Shown in pieces: positions 35,722 to 45,049 of a stretch of DNA of 64,000 nt. The notes below the pieces were generated by a model. It had not been told where the DNA came from. It did no database searches and was given only the letters and a program-made list of their open reading frames with translations. Origin of the DNA: Intrasporangium oryzae NRRL B-24470 (GTDB taxonomy: Bacteria; Actinomycetota; Actinomycetes; Actinomycetales; Dermatophilaceae). Every line of letters starts with the position of its first letter. The stretch's first letter is position 1. Location of the stretch: positions 34,635 through 98,634 of the forward strand of contig NZ_AWSA01000015.1 of assembly GCF_000576595.1 (NCBI RefSeq). The letters are read 5' to 3'. Both the position numbers and the translations under genes were made by a program.

Positions 35722-36738
35722 ATGCTCGGCACGATCATCCACGGCCCCCGAGACATCCGCCTCGAGGAGCGACCCGACCCGACGATCGTCCTGCCCACCG
35801 ATGCCATCGTGCGCACCGTCGCGGCCTGCGTGTGCGGCTCGGACCTGTGGCGCTACCGCGGCATCGCCGACGTGCCTCGACCGACGCCGATCGGGCACGA
35901 GTACGTCGGGATCGTCGAGGCCGTCGGGTCCGACGTGACCTCCGTGGCGCCCGGTCAGTTCGTCGTCGGCGGCTTCCTCACGAGTGACAACACGTGCCCG
36001 GTGTGCAAGACGGGGGCCCACGCCAACTGCCAGAACGGCACCGGCTACGACGGCTGCCAGGCCGAGCTGATCCGGGTCCAGAACGCCGACGGCACCCTGC
36101 TCGCCACCCCCGAGCAGCCAGACGAGGAGCTGGTGCCCAGCCTGCTCGCCCTCTCCGACGTGATGTGCACCGGGTGGCACGCCGCCGTGAGCGCCGACGT
36201 CCGGCCAGGGAGCACGGTCGTCGTGGTGGGCGACGGCGCGGTCGGGCTCTCGGGCGTCCTCGCGGCCTCCCAGCTCGGCGCCGAGCGGATCATCTCCATG
36301 AGTCGCCACGCCGACCGGCAGGCCATTGCCCGCGAGTTCGGTGCCACAGACATCGTGGCGGAGCGGGGCGACGCGGGCATCGAGGCGATCCGGGAGCTCA
36401 CGGGCGGCATCGGCGCCGACTCGGTCCTCGAGTGTGTCGGCACCGCGGAGTCCGTCGACCAGGCGTTGAGGTCGGCCCGCCCAGGCGGCATGGTCGGCTG
36501 GGTGGGCGTCCCGCACGTAACCGACCTTCCACAGGAGCACATGTTCTGGAGGAACGTCGGTCTGCGCGGCGGCCCAGCCCCGGTACGGGCCTACCTGCCC
36601 GACCTGCTCCAGCGGGTCTGGGACGGGCACATCGAGCCCGGCAAGGTCTTCGACATCACCCTTCCGCTCGCCGAGGTCGCCGAGGCGTATGCCGCGATGG
36701 ACGAGCGGCGCGCCATCAAGGCCCTCCTGCTGCCCTGA
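35722..36738 (+). CDS. Zinc-dependent alcohol dehydrogenase
   Basis: A 338-residue MDR-family enzyme, ATG at 35722 with AGGA upstream. Catalytic zinc ligands C38 (V-C-G-S-D) and H59-E60, structural zinc cysteines C92, C95 and C103 (one fewer than usual in the lobe), and the Rossmann motif V-G-D-G-A-V-G near residues 172-178. The substrate is unknown. It is the last gene of the redox cassette that begins after the MmyB-like regulator. Confidence 0.9.
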   Translation: MLGTIIHGPRDIRLEERPDPTIVLPTDAIVRTVAACVCGSDLWRYRGIADVPRPTPIGHEYVGIVEAVGSDVTSVAPGQFVVGGFLTSDNTCPVCKTGAHANCQNGTGYDGCQAELIRVQNADGTLLATPEQPDEELVPSLLALSDVMCTGWHAAVSADVRPGSTVVVVGDGAVGLSGVLAASQLGAERIISMSRHADRQAIAREFGATDIVAERGDAGIEAIRELTGGIGADSVLECVGTAESVDQALRSARPGGMVGWVGVPHVTDLPQEHMFWRNVGLRGGPAPVRAYLPDLLQRVWDGHIEPGKVFDITLPLAEVAEAYAAMDERRAIKALLLP

Positions 36739-36770
36739 CCTCGCGGGCGCCGGCCTCGCCGGCCGTTCGT

Positions 36771-36841
36771 GGCACCGGCTGCGCTTTGACGCAGGAGCTG
36801 CGCGGGCCCCGGCGGTCCGTGCCACGAAGCGCAGCCAGTCG
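36771..36841. repeat. Dispersed palindromic repeat, copy 2
   Basis: Second copy of the 70-bp element, with arms GGCTGCGCTT (36777-36786) and AAGCGCAGCC (36827-36836). Same orientation as copy 1 at 32241; together they bracket the redox cassette. Confidence 0.7.
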
Positions 36842-36920
36842 TCACGCCCGCGGCAGGACCTCTTGTCGGACGGGCGAGAACGGTCGCGTTCCTTCGCGAC
36901 TCGGCTGCTCAACGACTCGC

Positions 36921-37808
36921 CTAGAGGGCGTCGAAGCAGTCATGATCGACCTTCTTCAGGACCAACGTAGTCGCCGTCTGCACCCCTACATCGTGGTGGA
37001 CGAGAAGCCCCGCCAACTGGCGGCCGTCAACCAGCGCGATCCTCGCTCCCGATATCGCGGCCCACTCCCTCGCTTCTCGCGTGTAGGCGCTCGTCGTGAT
37101 GAAGACCCCCCTATCCGCACCAAGTCCCCGGAGCGCCCCCGCAAAGCCTTGGAGCTCGGGACGGCCCACATTGTTCCCGTCCGCGTACCTCTTGGCTTGG
37201 ACACATACACGGTCAAGCCCTAGCGGATCCAGCGAGATCACACCGTCGATCCCACCATCGCCGCTGCGACCGGAGTGCTCGATGTTGCCGCTCTCCCCGT
37301 ATCCCATTGCCTGCAACAGTTCGAGAACGAGCCGTTCGAAAGAGGTTGGATCGATGCTCCTCACCAGTTCCAGCAGCTCAACCTCCAGTGCCCGGGTGTG
37401 AGCTCGCGCCGCGTCCTCCGCGACCTCTATTGGTGTCGAGTTCGGGACTGCTGCGAGCACCGTCGCGCCGGCTTGTGGAAGATCGGGAGTCTCAGATGTC
37501 CCCTTGGGCCCATGCCACGCAGCTAGCGTCTCGCACCCGCCCTCAAGCTCAGCCAGGCCCGCCTCGGTGATGCTGTACCTACCCCGATCTCGCTTGATGA
37601 AGAGAGCCTTGACCAACGGATCGGCAGCGTGCCAAACCCGATGCTCGATCAATGGCTGGCCCTTCGAGATCACGATGGTTCGGTCGGCAGCTTCCAGCCC
37701 GATGAGATCGCTTACCTTTTCGGCGAGTTCAGCTTTGGACAGGACGACTCCATCCTGAAGGCACGCTAGAACAGCGCGTCTGAGGTCGCCGCTTGCAGGA
37801 ACTCCCAT
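36921..37808 (-). CDS. Mrr-type restriction endonuclease
   Basis: A 295-residue nuclease. The N-terminal winged-helix Mrr_N domain (about 1-90) is followed by a linker (100-140) and an Mrr_cat domain (145-280) with the PD-(D/E)xK-type residues D188, Q204 and K206 (G-G-I-D-G near 188, V-Q-A-K near 203-206). Mrr enzymes cut DNA with foreign methylation, a type IV restriction role. The GC content is visibly lower than in flanking genes and no GTATGCCG word is found in it, both signs of transfer. No methylase partner is nearby. Confidence 0.85.
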   Translation of the reverse strand: MGVPASGDLRRAVLACLQDGVVLSKAELAEKVSDLIGLEAADRTIVISKGQPLIEHRVWHAADPLVKALFIKRDRGRYSITEAGLAELEGGCETLAAWHGPKGTSETPDLPQAGATVLAAVPNSTPIEVAEDAARAHTRALEVELLELVRSIDPTSFERLVLELLQAMGYGESGNIEHSGRSGDGGIDGVISLDPLGLDRVCVQAKRYADGNNVGRPELQGFAGALRGLGADRGVFITTSAYTREAREWAAISGARIALVDGRQLAGLLVHHDVGVQTATTLVLKKVDHDCFDAL

Positions 37809-37966
37809 GTGTCGCAACCTTGCTGCCCGGGCCGCTGTTGATCAGGAGAGTACTAAACGAGCCCGACCCCACACTGGGGACAACGCCTGCGCCTGAACGT
37901 GGCTCCCGGCTGGTCGTCGTTGCGCTTTCGGCCGACGAGGCTGGCGCATCGGGCCATGATGTCGTC

Positions 37967-38254
37967 ATGGGTAGAGACACGGAGGACCGGGCCAGCCCCC
38001 AAGGGTCGTTTAGGCGGCCTTCCTACCGGCAACGTGCCAACGATCGGTGGCCGCTCGTCCTGGTCCCGATGGCAGCGATGGGCGTGGTGCGAGTCGTCGT
38101 CTCGGGCCTCGAGGGCTGGGAGCTCGTCCTGCTGACGCTCAACACCGCCTACGGCGCCACGATCAGCGCGATCCTGATGACCCTGCTCGTGGCGTTGGTG
38201 CCGGCACGGCCGCGACGGATCGCACCCGCGGCGACCCCGGACGGGTCGGCGTGA
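37967..38254 (+). CDS. Small membrane protein, unknown
   Basis: A 95-residue frame, ATG at 37967. After a hydrophilic Arg-rich N-terminus (1-28) two hydrophobic segments (about 30-50 and 55-80) suggest two helices with a short loop, ending in a Pro/Arg-rich tail. No family recognised. It is divergent from the Mrr gene and has no obvious operon partner. Confidence 0.5.
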   Translation: MGRDTEDRASPQGSFRRPSYRQRANDRWPLVLVPMAAMGVVRVVVSGLEGWELVLLTLNTAYGATISAILMTLLVALVPARPRRIAPAATPDGSA

Positions 38255-38356
38255 TCGGGACGGGGCCACGTCCCCGGGGTGGTGCTGGGCACCCGCGCGC
38301 CGCACGGTGAGTCGCGGCGGGACTTCTTGTCGGACGGCGGCGTTAGGGTCGGCGGC

Positions 38357-39441
38357 ATGGCCGTCCCCCGACTGAGCAAGGACGAGGCCCGCCGGATCGC
38401 GATCCACGCGCAGCTGCTCGACGCGCCCCGACCGACGGACCTCGTCGCCGTCGTCGAGCGGCTCACGCTCCTGCAGATCGACCCGACCGCTGCCATCGCA
38501 CCGAACGCCGACCTGGTCCTGTGGAGCCGGCTCGGGTCCACCTACGACCCCGTCGACCTCGTGAAGGCCGTCGAGCACGACCGGTCACTCGTCGAGACCG
38601 TCGCCTACATCCGCAGCCCGCGAGACCTGCCCGCGGTGATCGCCGAGACGCGCGACGCCGAGCCATACGAGCTCATGGCCGCGTGGCTGAAGACCAACGA
38701 GCCGTTCCGCCGCGACATCCTCGCGCGACTCGCCGAAGAGGGCCCGCTGCTCTCCCGCGACATCCCCGACACGTGCGTCGAGCCGTGGCCGTCCTCGGGG
38801 TGGACCAACAACGCAACATCACCAAGATGCTCGAGGCCCTCGCGCTGCGCGGGCACGTCGCGATCTCCGGGCGCAGGGGTCGGCAGCGCTACTGGGACAT
38901 CCCCGAGCGCGTCTACCCTGCCGACCTGCCCACGGTCGACCTCGAGACCGCCACGAGGCACCGGCACGAGCGCCGGCTCGCTGCGCTCGGCATCAGCCGC
39001 TCCCGCGGTCCCCAGATCCCCGGTGAGCCGCCCTACGTCGGCGAGGCTGGCGAGGAGGTCGAGGTCGAGGGCACGGCGGGCACCTGGCGCGTCCACCCGG
39101 CATACGTCGGGCTGCCTTTCGAGGGCCGGACCGCGCTGCTCTCGCCGTTCGACCGCCTCATCCACGACCGCGTCCGGGCCGAGCAGCTCTTCGGGTTCGA
39201 GTACATCCTCGAGATGTACAAGCCCAAGGCGCAGCGGCGCTGGGGGTACTTCGCCCTCCCCGTCCTCCACGACGACCGGCTCGTCGGCAAGCTCGACGCC
39301 ACCGCCGACCGCAAGGCCGGCCGACTCGTCGTCAACGCCATCCACGAGGACGTGCCCTTCACGGGGGGCATGACCGCCGCCGTGCGCGCCGAGATCGACG
39401 ACCTCGCCACGTGGCTCGGCCTCGAGGTGAGCGATGTCTGA
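38357..39441 (+). pseudogene. YcaQ/AlkZ-like DNA glycosylase gene, frameshifted
   Basis: The first 152 codons (from ATG 38357) encode the N-terminal winged-helix part of the HTH_42 family, with catalytic Q40-I-D42, the Q-x-D motif of YcaQ/AlkX-type glycosylases that act on interstrand crosslinks. The frame breaks near 38812: a single missing base in A-A-C-A-A-C-G-C, after which the family continues in the next frame (N-I-T-K-M-L-E-A-L through the C-terminal part, ending at 39441). Adding one base would give 361 residues, normal for the family. It is either a recent pseudogene or a sequencing error. Its end overlaps the GNAT start. Confidence 0.85.
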
Positions 39442-40048
39442 GACCCCGGCCACGAGCCGACACAGGGACACCGCCATAGAGGTGCGCCCCGCGACCGCGT
39501 CGCGCTTCGACGACGTCGCGACCATGCTCGGGCCGAAGAACCCTGACTCCACGGTGTGCTGGTGCCTCAGCCATCGCCTCGACTCGAGGACCAGCCGTTC
39601 GCTCCTCGGAGCCGCCCGGGGCGCCTACGTCCGCGAGCTGTGCGGACGGGACGTAGCCCCGGGCGTCCTGGCCTACGACGGAGACGAGGTCGTCGGATGG
39701 GCTGCCGTCGCGCCGAGGTCGGAGCTGCCGTTCGCCCGGTCCACCAAGATCCCGCACGTCGACGACCTTCCCGTGTGGTCGGCGTGGTGCATCCGCGTCC
39801 GGCCCGGGCACCGCGGCCGCGGGATCTCGCATGCCCTCCTCGAGGGCGCCGTCGCCTACGCGCGCTCGCAGGGTGCGCCTGCCATCGAGGGGTACCCGGT
39901 CGACAACGAAGGACGGAAGGTCGACACCACCATGGCGTATGTCGGCACCCGTGCCCTCTTCGAGCGGGCCGGCTTCACGAAGGCGGCCGACACGACATCG
40001 GTCTCCGGCGGATTCCCACGCGTGGTCATGCGGCTGAGCCTCTTGTGA
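39434..40048 (+). CDS. GNAT-family N-acetyltransferase
   Basis: A 204-residue acetyltransferase. The acetyl-CoA loop lies at R-P-G-H-R-G-R-G-I-S near residues 119-128, preceded by the V-W-S-A-W-C-I-R-V strand. The N-terminal part has a C-W-C motif (37-39) found in some GNATs. The substrate is unknown. Its ATG overlaps the end of the YcaQ-like gene by 8 bp, so it may be cotranscribed with it. Confidence 0.85.
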   Translation: MSETPATSRHRDTAIEVRPATASRFDDVATMLGPKNPDSTVCWCLSHRLDSRTSRSLLGAARGAYVRELCGRDVAPGVLAYDGDEVVGWAAVAPRSELPFARSTKIPHVDDLPVWSAWCIRVRPGHRGRGISHALLEGAVAYARSQGAPAIEGYPVDNEGRKVDTTMAYVGTRALFERAGFTKAADTTSVSGGFPRVVMRLSLL

Positions 40049-40173
40049 CCGGTCATTCCGCCGACCCAGCCGATACCGCTGACCGGCGGCATGAGCTCTC
40101 CGGTGTCCATGGTCGGTCCCGGCGGTTGGACAAAGCCTCCAGGTGCACCGTGCCTCGCCCGTAGGGTTGACGC

Positions 40174-42849
40174 GTGACCTCGAACGACGCCGACGCCGTC
40201 CTCAATGCCGACATCCAGCTGCTGACGGGCCTGCTCTACGAGACCGTCGAGCGCCACGACGACGCCTCGCTCGTTGCGCTGATGCGCGACGTCGAGCGCT
40301 GGGCCTCGGCGGCCCACACCGTCGCGTCTCCGGACGACGAACGGATCACCCGCCTGCTGGGGGCGGTGGACCCCCGGAGCACGGCCAAGCTCGCGCGGGC
40401 GTTCACGGTCTACTTCCACCTCGTCAACGTCGCCGAGCAGGTGCACCGCCTCGACGAGTCCGCGGTCCACGGCGGAGCCTCGCTCGCCGAGACGCTCGCG
40501 GCGATCCGGGCTGCAGACCTCGACAAGGACGACCTCGTCCGCACGATCGCGGAGATCGAGGTCCGCCCGGTCTTCACCGCCCACCCGACCGAGGCGACGC
40601 GACGCTCCGTCCTGACCAAGATCCGCCAGATCGCCGACCTGCTCGAGAAGCGGGCCGACCCGCGCGCCCAGCCCGGCGACCGCGAACGCGTCGAACGACG
40701 GCTGGCCGAGGTGCTCGAGCGGCTGTGGCAGACCGACGAGCTGCGCACCGACCGGCCGCGACCGATCGAGGAGGCGCGTTCGACCCTGTTCTACCTCGAG
40801 GAGCTGGCCGATCGGGTGCTGCCCGAGGTCGTCGACGAGCTCGCGGTCGGCCTGCGCGACCTCGGGGTCGACCTCTCCCCGACAGCGGTCCCCGTCCGTC
40901 TCGGCACCTGGGTCGGCGGCGACCGCGACGGCAACCCCCTCGTCACCGCATCCGTGACCGAGGAGGCGATCCGCCTCCAGACGGACGCGGCGCTGCGCCT
41001 GCTCCGCGAACGGCTCGAGTCCCTGCACGTCGAGCTGTCCGCCTCGACCCGAGTCGTCGCGGCCAGCGACGAGCTCCTCGAGCTGATCGGGACGGGTCCG
41101 ACCGAGCCCTATCGTGCCGCCGTCCAGCGCATCCTCGACCGCCTCGAGGCCACGCGGGCTCGGCTCGTCGACGACCGACGGGTCCCCCAGTCGTATGCCG
41201 GCGTCGACGAGCTGCTCGCCGACCTCCACGTCATCCACCGCTCCCTCGAGGCCAACCACGGCGAGCTGACGGCCCGAGGGACGTTCGCGCGGTTCATGCG
41301 GATGGTCGCACTCGTCGGCTTCCACCTCGCGGTGCTCGACATCCGCGAGCACTCCGGACACCACCACGCGGCGCTCGGCCAGCTCTACGACCGCATCGGC
41401 CAGGAGCCGGCATACGGCACCCTCTCCTCCCCGGAGCGTGCGGAGCTGCTCGCCGACGAGCTCGCCGGGCCGCGGCCCCTGCTCGGGCCCACGACCCAGC
41501 TGACCGGCGACCCCGCGAGGACCCTCGAGACCTTCCACACGGTTCGCCGGGCGCTCGACCGCGACCCCGGCGTCATCGAGTCGTACATCGTGTCGATGAG
41601 CGAGGACGTCGACGACGTCCTCGCCGCGGCCGTGCTGGCGCGCCAGGCAGGGCTCGTCGACCTTCAGGCGGGCGTGGCTCGGATCGGGTTCGTGCCGCTG
41701 CTCGAGACGCCGTCGTCGCTCGCCATCGCCGGTGACTTCCTCGACCGCCTGCTGAGCTGCGAGCCCTACCGCGAGCTGGTCCGCCTACGCGGCGACCGCC
41801 AGGAGGTCATGCTCGGCTACTCCGACTCGGCCAAGCTCGGCGGCATCACCGTCTCCCGCTGGGGGCTGCACCGGGCGCAGCGCGACCTCGTGGAGGTGGC
41901 CCGGCGCCACGACGTCAACCTCGTGATGTTCCACGGCCGCGGCGGCAGCGTCGGGCGTGGCGGCGGGCCGAGCCACGAGGCGATCGTCGCGCAGCCCGCG
42001 GGGACCGTGAGCGGCTGCATCAAGATCACGGAGCAGGGCGAGGTCATCTCCGACAAGTACCTCGTCCCCGCGCTGGCCCACCGCAACATGGAGCTCTCGC
42101 TGGCCGCGACGCTCCGGGCGGCGACCCTGCGCCGCGAGGCGAAGGGCACGAGTGACGTGCGCCGCCGGTGGGACGACCTCATGAACGTCATCGCGGAGAC
42201 CTCCCACGAGGCCTACCTGGGCCTCGTCAGCGACGAGGCGTTCCCTGCCTACTTCCGCCAGTCCACGCCGGTGGACGAGCTCGCCGACCTCAACATCGGC
42301 TCCCGACCGGCGCGCCGGGGCGGAGGCGCCCGTCTCGAGGACCTGCGGGCCATCCCCTGGGTCTTCGGCTGGACGCAGTCGCGCCAGCTCATCCCCGGCT
42401 GGTTCGGCGTCGGGTCCGGGCTCGCCGCGGCCGTCGCCGCCGGCTATGGCGACCAGCTCGACGAGGCGATGCGGCGGTGGCGCTTCCTCCGCTCGTTCCT
42501 GTCGAACGTCGAGATGACCCTGAGCAAGACCGACCTCGGCATCGGCCGACGCTACGTCGATCAGCTCGTCGACCCGGAGCTGCGACGGTTCTTCGACGTC
42601 ATCACCGCCGAGCACGACCTGACCGTCCGGCAGCTGCTCGCGGTCACCGGCAAGGACGCGCTGCTCTCCAACGAGCCGGTCCTCCAGCGCACCTTCGCGG
42701 TGCGCCACGGCCGGCTCCATGCCCTGCACGAGCTGCAGATCTCGCTGCTGCACCGGACCCGCTCGGGGCAGTCGGGAGACCCTGAGCTGCAGCGCGCCCT
42801 GCTCCTCACGATGAACGGCATCGCCGCCGGCCTGCGCAACACCGGATGA
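40174..42849 (+). CDS. ppc: Phosphoenolpyruvate carboxylase
   Basis: An 891-residue enzyme, GTG start, that carboxylates phosphoenolpyruvate to oxaloacetate and refills the TCA cycle. It carries the catalytic V-F-T-A-H-P-T-E-A motif (H137), G-Y-S-D-S-A-K near 548, F-H-G-R-G-G-S-V-G-R-G-G near 589-600, and ends in R-N-T-G, the conserved C-terminus. Length is normal for bacterial PEPC. It stands alone; no regulator adjacent. Allosteric control is expected from the family, not visible here. Confidence 0.97.
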   Translation: MTSNDADAVLNADIQLLTGLLYETVERHDDASLVALMRDVERWASAAHTVASPDDERITRLLGAVDPRSTAKLARAFTVYFHLVNVAEQVHRLDESAVHGGASLAETLAAIRAADLDKDDLVRTIAEIEVRPVFTAHPTEATRRSVLTKIRQIADLLEKRADPRAQPGDRERVERRLAEVLERLWQTDELRTDRPRPIEEARSTLFYLEELADRVLPEVVDELAVGLRDLGVDLSPTAVPVRLGTWVGGDRDGNPLVTASVTEEAIRLQTDAALRLLRERLESLHVELSASTRVVAASDELLELIGTGPTEPYRAAVQRILDRLEATRARLVDDRRVPQSYAGVDELLADLHVIHRSLEANHGELTARGTFARFMRMVALVGFHLAVLDIREHSGHHHAALGQLYDRIGQEPAYGTLSSPERAELLADELAGPRPLLGPTTQLTGDPARTLETFHTVRRALDRDPGVIESYIVSMSEDVDDVLAAAVLARQAGLVDLQAGVARIGFVPLLETPSSLAIAGDFLDRLLSCEPYRELVRLRGDRQEVMLGYSDSAKLGGITVSRWGLHRAQRDLVEVARRHDVNLVMFHGRGGSVGRGGGPSHEAIVAQPAGTVSGCIKITEQGEVISDKYLVPALAHRNMELSLAATLRAATLRREAKGTSDVRRRWDDLMNVIAETSHEAYLGLVSDEAFPAYFRQSTPVDELADLNIGSRPARRGGGARLEDLRAIPWVFGWTQSRQLIPGWFGVGSGLAAAVAAGYGDQLDEAMRRWRFLRSFLSNVEMTLSKTDLGIGRRYVDQLVDPELRRFFDVITAEHDLTVRQLLAVTGKDALLSNEPVLQRTFAVRHGRLHALHELQISLLHRTRSGQSGDPELQRALLLTMNGIAAGLRNTG

Positions 42850-42931
42850 CGCCGGAGGCGGGGGCGCCCGGATGAAGGATCACCTACCCGGGGTGAGGAC
42901 CGCAGTGCCCTGCAGCCGATAGACCGGGCCC

Positions 42932-43894
42932 ATGAGACGCGCCGCCCTGTCCCTCACCGCCGTCGTCGGCCTCGTCGTGCTCGCTGCCTGCGGTGGAGGA
43001 GGCTCGGTCACCCTGCCGACGGCACGACCGACCATCACCTCGCCGACGGTCACGCTCCCCTCGGTCACCCTGCCGACGGTCACGGCTCCCACCGCGACCG
43101 CCCCGACGGCGACGGCACTCCCGCCGGCCACGACCCCCGCTGAGACCACGACTAGCGCCGTCACGACCCCGCCGCCCGAGACCAAGACCCAGACCCAGAC
43201 GCAGACCCGGACGCAGACCCAGACGCAGACCCAGACGGTGACCGCGACGGCCACGGCGACCCTCACCCAGACCGTGACCGAGACACCGAGCGCGACGACG
43301 ACCACCCCAGAGTCCTCGACCACCTCGACCACCGCGACCGCCGTCCCGACGGAGCCCGAGGCCAGCGGGGAGGGCGGCACGACGTGGTGGCCGTGGGTGC
43401 TTGCCGCCCTCGTGGCCATCGGCCTGGCCGTCTGGCTGATCCTCCGGCGACGCGCCGCACAGCAGGTCGTCGAGGCCTGGGAACGGCGCTTCGCCCGCGC
43501 CCGGAGCGAAGCCTCCTGGGTCGAGGACTCGCTCGTCACGCAGGTCCTGGCCCCACCCACGACCGCGGAGGCGGCCGGCGTCTGGGAGGCGGCCCAGCCG
43601 CGGCTGCTCGCCATCGACGAGTCTCTCCACACCCTCGCCGCCGAGGCGCCCGACGAGGCCCGGCGAGCTTCGGTGACCCAGGTCGGCGACAGCCTCGCGC
43701 GCCTCGTCGCCGCGGTCAGCGGCGACCTGGCCGCCGGCCCCGAGGCGACACGAGAGGACTTCCAGGCCAGCCGGGCGGCCGTCGATGCCGCGCGCCGGGA
43801 GCTCCGCACGGTTCTCGGTCCCGTCGACGCGACCGCGGGCGACCTGGGCGCCAACGGCTCCCCCGAGTCGCCGGACCTACCCGGTGGCCCCTGA
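42932..43894 (+). CDS. Putative lipoprotein with Thr-rich stalk and cytoplasmic tail
   Basis: A 320-residue protein. A signal sequence ends in the lipobox V-L-A-A-C20. Residues 22-150 are almost entirely Thr/Pro/Ala with imperfect repeats of T-L-P-T-V and then T-Q repeats (85-102), an extended stalk. One helix (152-170) is followed by R-R-R and a helical, probably cytoplasmic tail (175-320). Lipobox plus a second anchor is unusual. Function unknown. Its 3' end overlaps the convergent gene at 43877 by 18 bp. Confidence 0.7.
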   Translation: MRRAALSLTAVVGLVVLAACGGGGSVTLPTARPTITSPTVTLPSVTLPTVTAPTATAPTATALPPATTPAETTTSAVTTPPPETKTQTQTQTRTQTQTQTQTVTATATATLTQTVTETPSATTTTPESSTTSTTATAVPTEPEASGEGGTTWWPWVLAALVAIGLAVWLILRRRAAQQVVEAWERRFARARSEASWVEDSLVTQVLAPPTTAEAAGVWEAAQPRLLAIDESLHTLAAEAPDEARRASVTQVGDSLARLVAAVSGDLAAGPEATREDFQASRAAVDAARRELRTVLGPVDATAGDLGANGSPESPDLPGGP

Positions 43895-44929
43895 TACTGC
43901 CTGCCCCGGCTCGTCCCCTCCGGATCCGCAGGTCGGGTCCTCGACCGTCGACACCGTGAAGGGTGGCACCCCGACCGGGTCGTCGAGCTGGCTGTTGACG
44001 ACGTACACCCGGCACTGGAAGACCGCGAGCGTCGTCGGCAGCGCGAACGCCTTTCCGTGGCCGTCCGCGAGCACCACGTGCTCGACCGCGCCCGACCTCC
44101 AGCCCCGGTCGAGCCGGGCGATGTAGACCCCGCTCGGGGCGCCGTAGTTGAGGACGGCATACAGGGTGTCGCCCCGCACCTGCATTCCGTCCGCGCCGAA
44201 CGACTGACCACCGAGATCGACCATCTCCACGTGGCGCGTCAGCGTGTCGACGCGCCAGACGGCCTCGGTGCCGTTCGAGGCGACGAGGAGCACCCGGCCT
44301 GCGGGGTCGGCGACGATGCCGTTGAGCAGCCAGTACTGCGCGGGGAACCACGACAGGGCAGGACGGATGTCGAGCCACGGCTCGAGCTCGCCGATCGCGT
44401 CGCCCTCGACCGAGGCTCGGTAGACGACAGGGTTGGCCCAGTCGGTGACGTAGACCGCGGTCGGGGTGAGCACCAGGTCGTTGAGCCGGGACGGCGCGAG
44501 CGGCCCCCCGGCCGCCGTCCGCGCCGCCACGAGTCCACCGTCGCGGTCGTGCACGAGCAGCTGCGACCCGCCGACCGACCAGACGCGCCCGACGTCGTCG
44601 GTGTGCACCCCGAGGCTCGTCCCGCGCTCCGTCGTCCCCGCCGCGGCGAAGGGTGCCAGGGTCGACGTCCTGACGTCGCCGCGGTAGAGCCGGCCCGTCG
44701 AGTCGGACGAGACGTACATCGTCCCGTCGTGGTGGATGGCGATCCCCTCCGGGTGCACGCCCGGCTCGGTCGAGACGACGTACTCGGCGGGCAACGCATG
44801 GCCGTTCGCCGTGGCGGTCACCTCCGCGGCACCGGCGGCGGGTGCGGCCGGGAGGGCGCCGACGGCGACGGACAGCGCGAGGGACGCAGCGGCATACGAG
44901 AGGACATGACGGAACGGACGACGGCTCAT
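43877..44929 (-). CDS. Secreted SMP-30/gluconolactonase-like propeller protein
   Basis: A 350-residue exported protein. The ATG at 44929 follows a perfect GGAGGT (7-nt spacing); a signal peptide (1-36) ends A-G-A-A-E. The mature part has repeated strands of a six-blade beta-propeller (P-E-G-I-A-I near 62, L-N-D-L-V near 147, N-G-I-V near 204, G-A-D-G-M near 245), as in SMP-30-like lactonases and strictosidine-synthase-like proteins. No specific substrate. It is divergent from a MarR gene with a perfect palindrome in the promoter. Confidence 0.8.
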   Translation of the reverse strand: MSRRPFRHVLSYAAASLALSVAVGALPAAPAAGAAEVTATANGHALPAEYVVSTEPGVHPEGIAIHHDGTMYVSSDSTGRLYRGDVRTSTLAPFAAAGTTERGTSLGVHTDDVGRVWSVGGSQLLVHDRDGGLVAARTAAGGPLAPSRLNDLVLTPTAVYVTDWANPVVYRASVEGDAIGELEPWLDIRPALSWFPAQYWLLNGIVADPAGRVLLVASNGTEAVWRVDTLTRHVEMVDLGGQSFGADGMQVRGDTLYAVLNYGAPSGVYIARLDRGWRSGAVEHVVLADGHGKAFALPTTLAVFQCRVYVVNSQLDDPVGVPPFTVSTVEDPTCGSGGDEPGQAVSGATG

Positions 44930-44963
44930 GGGGCACCTCCAGTGGTCGGGACACCCAAGATAG

Positions 44964-44995
44964 TACGAGTCCGAACCAGATGATTCGGACTCGTA
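44964..44995. promoter_or_regulatory. Perfect 12-bp inverted repeat, MarR operator
   Basis: Arms TACGAGTCCGAA (44964-44975) and TTCGGACTCGTA (44984-44995), 8-bp centre. It lies 34 bp from the propeller gene start and 54 bp from the MarR start, the best operator candidate in the window. Confidence 0.8.
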
Positions 44996-45049
44996 GCATC
45001 GTGACCGGATCGTCACCCCACCGCCCCGCCGAGGCGACACAATGGGCGC

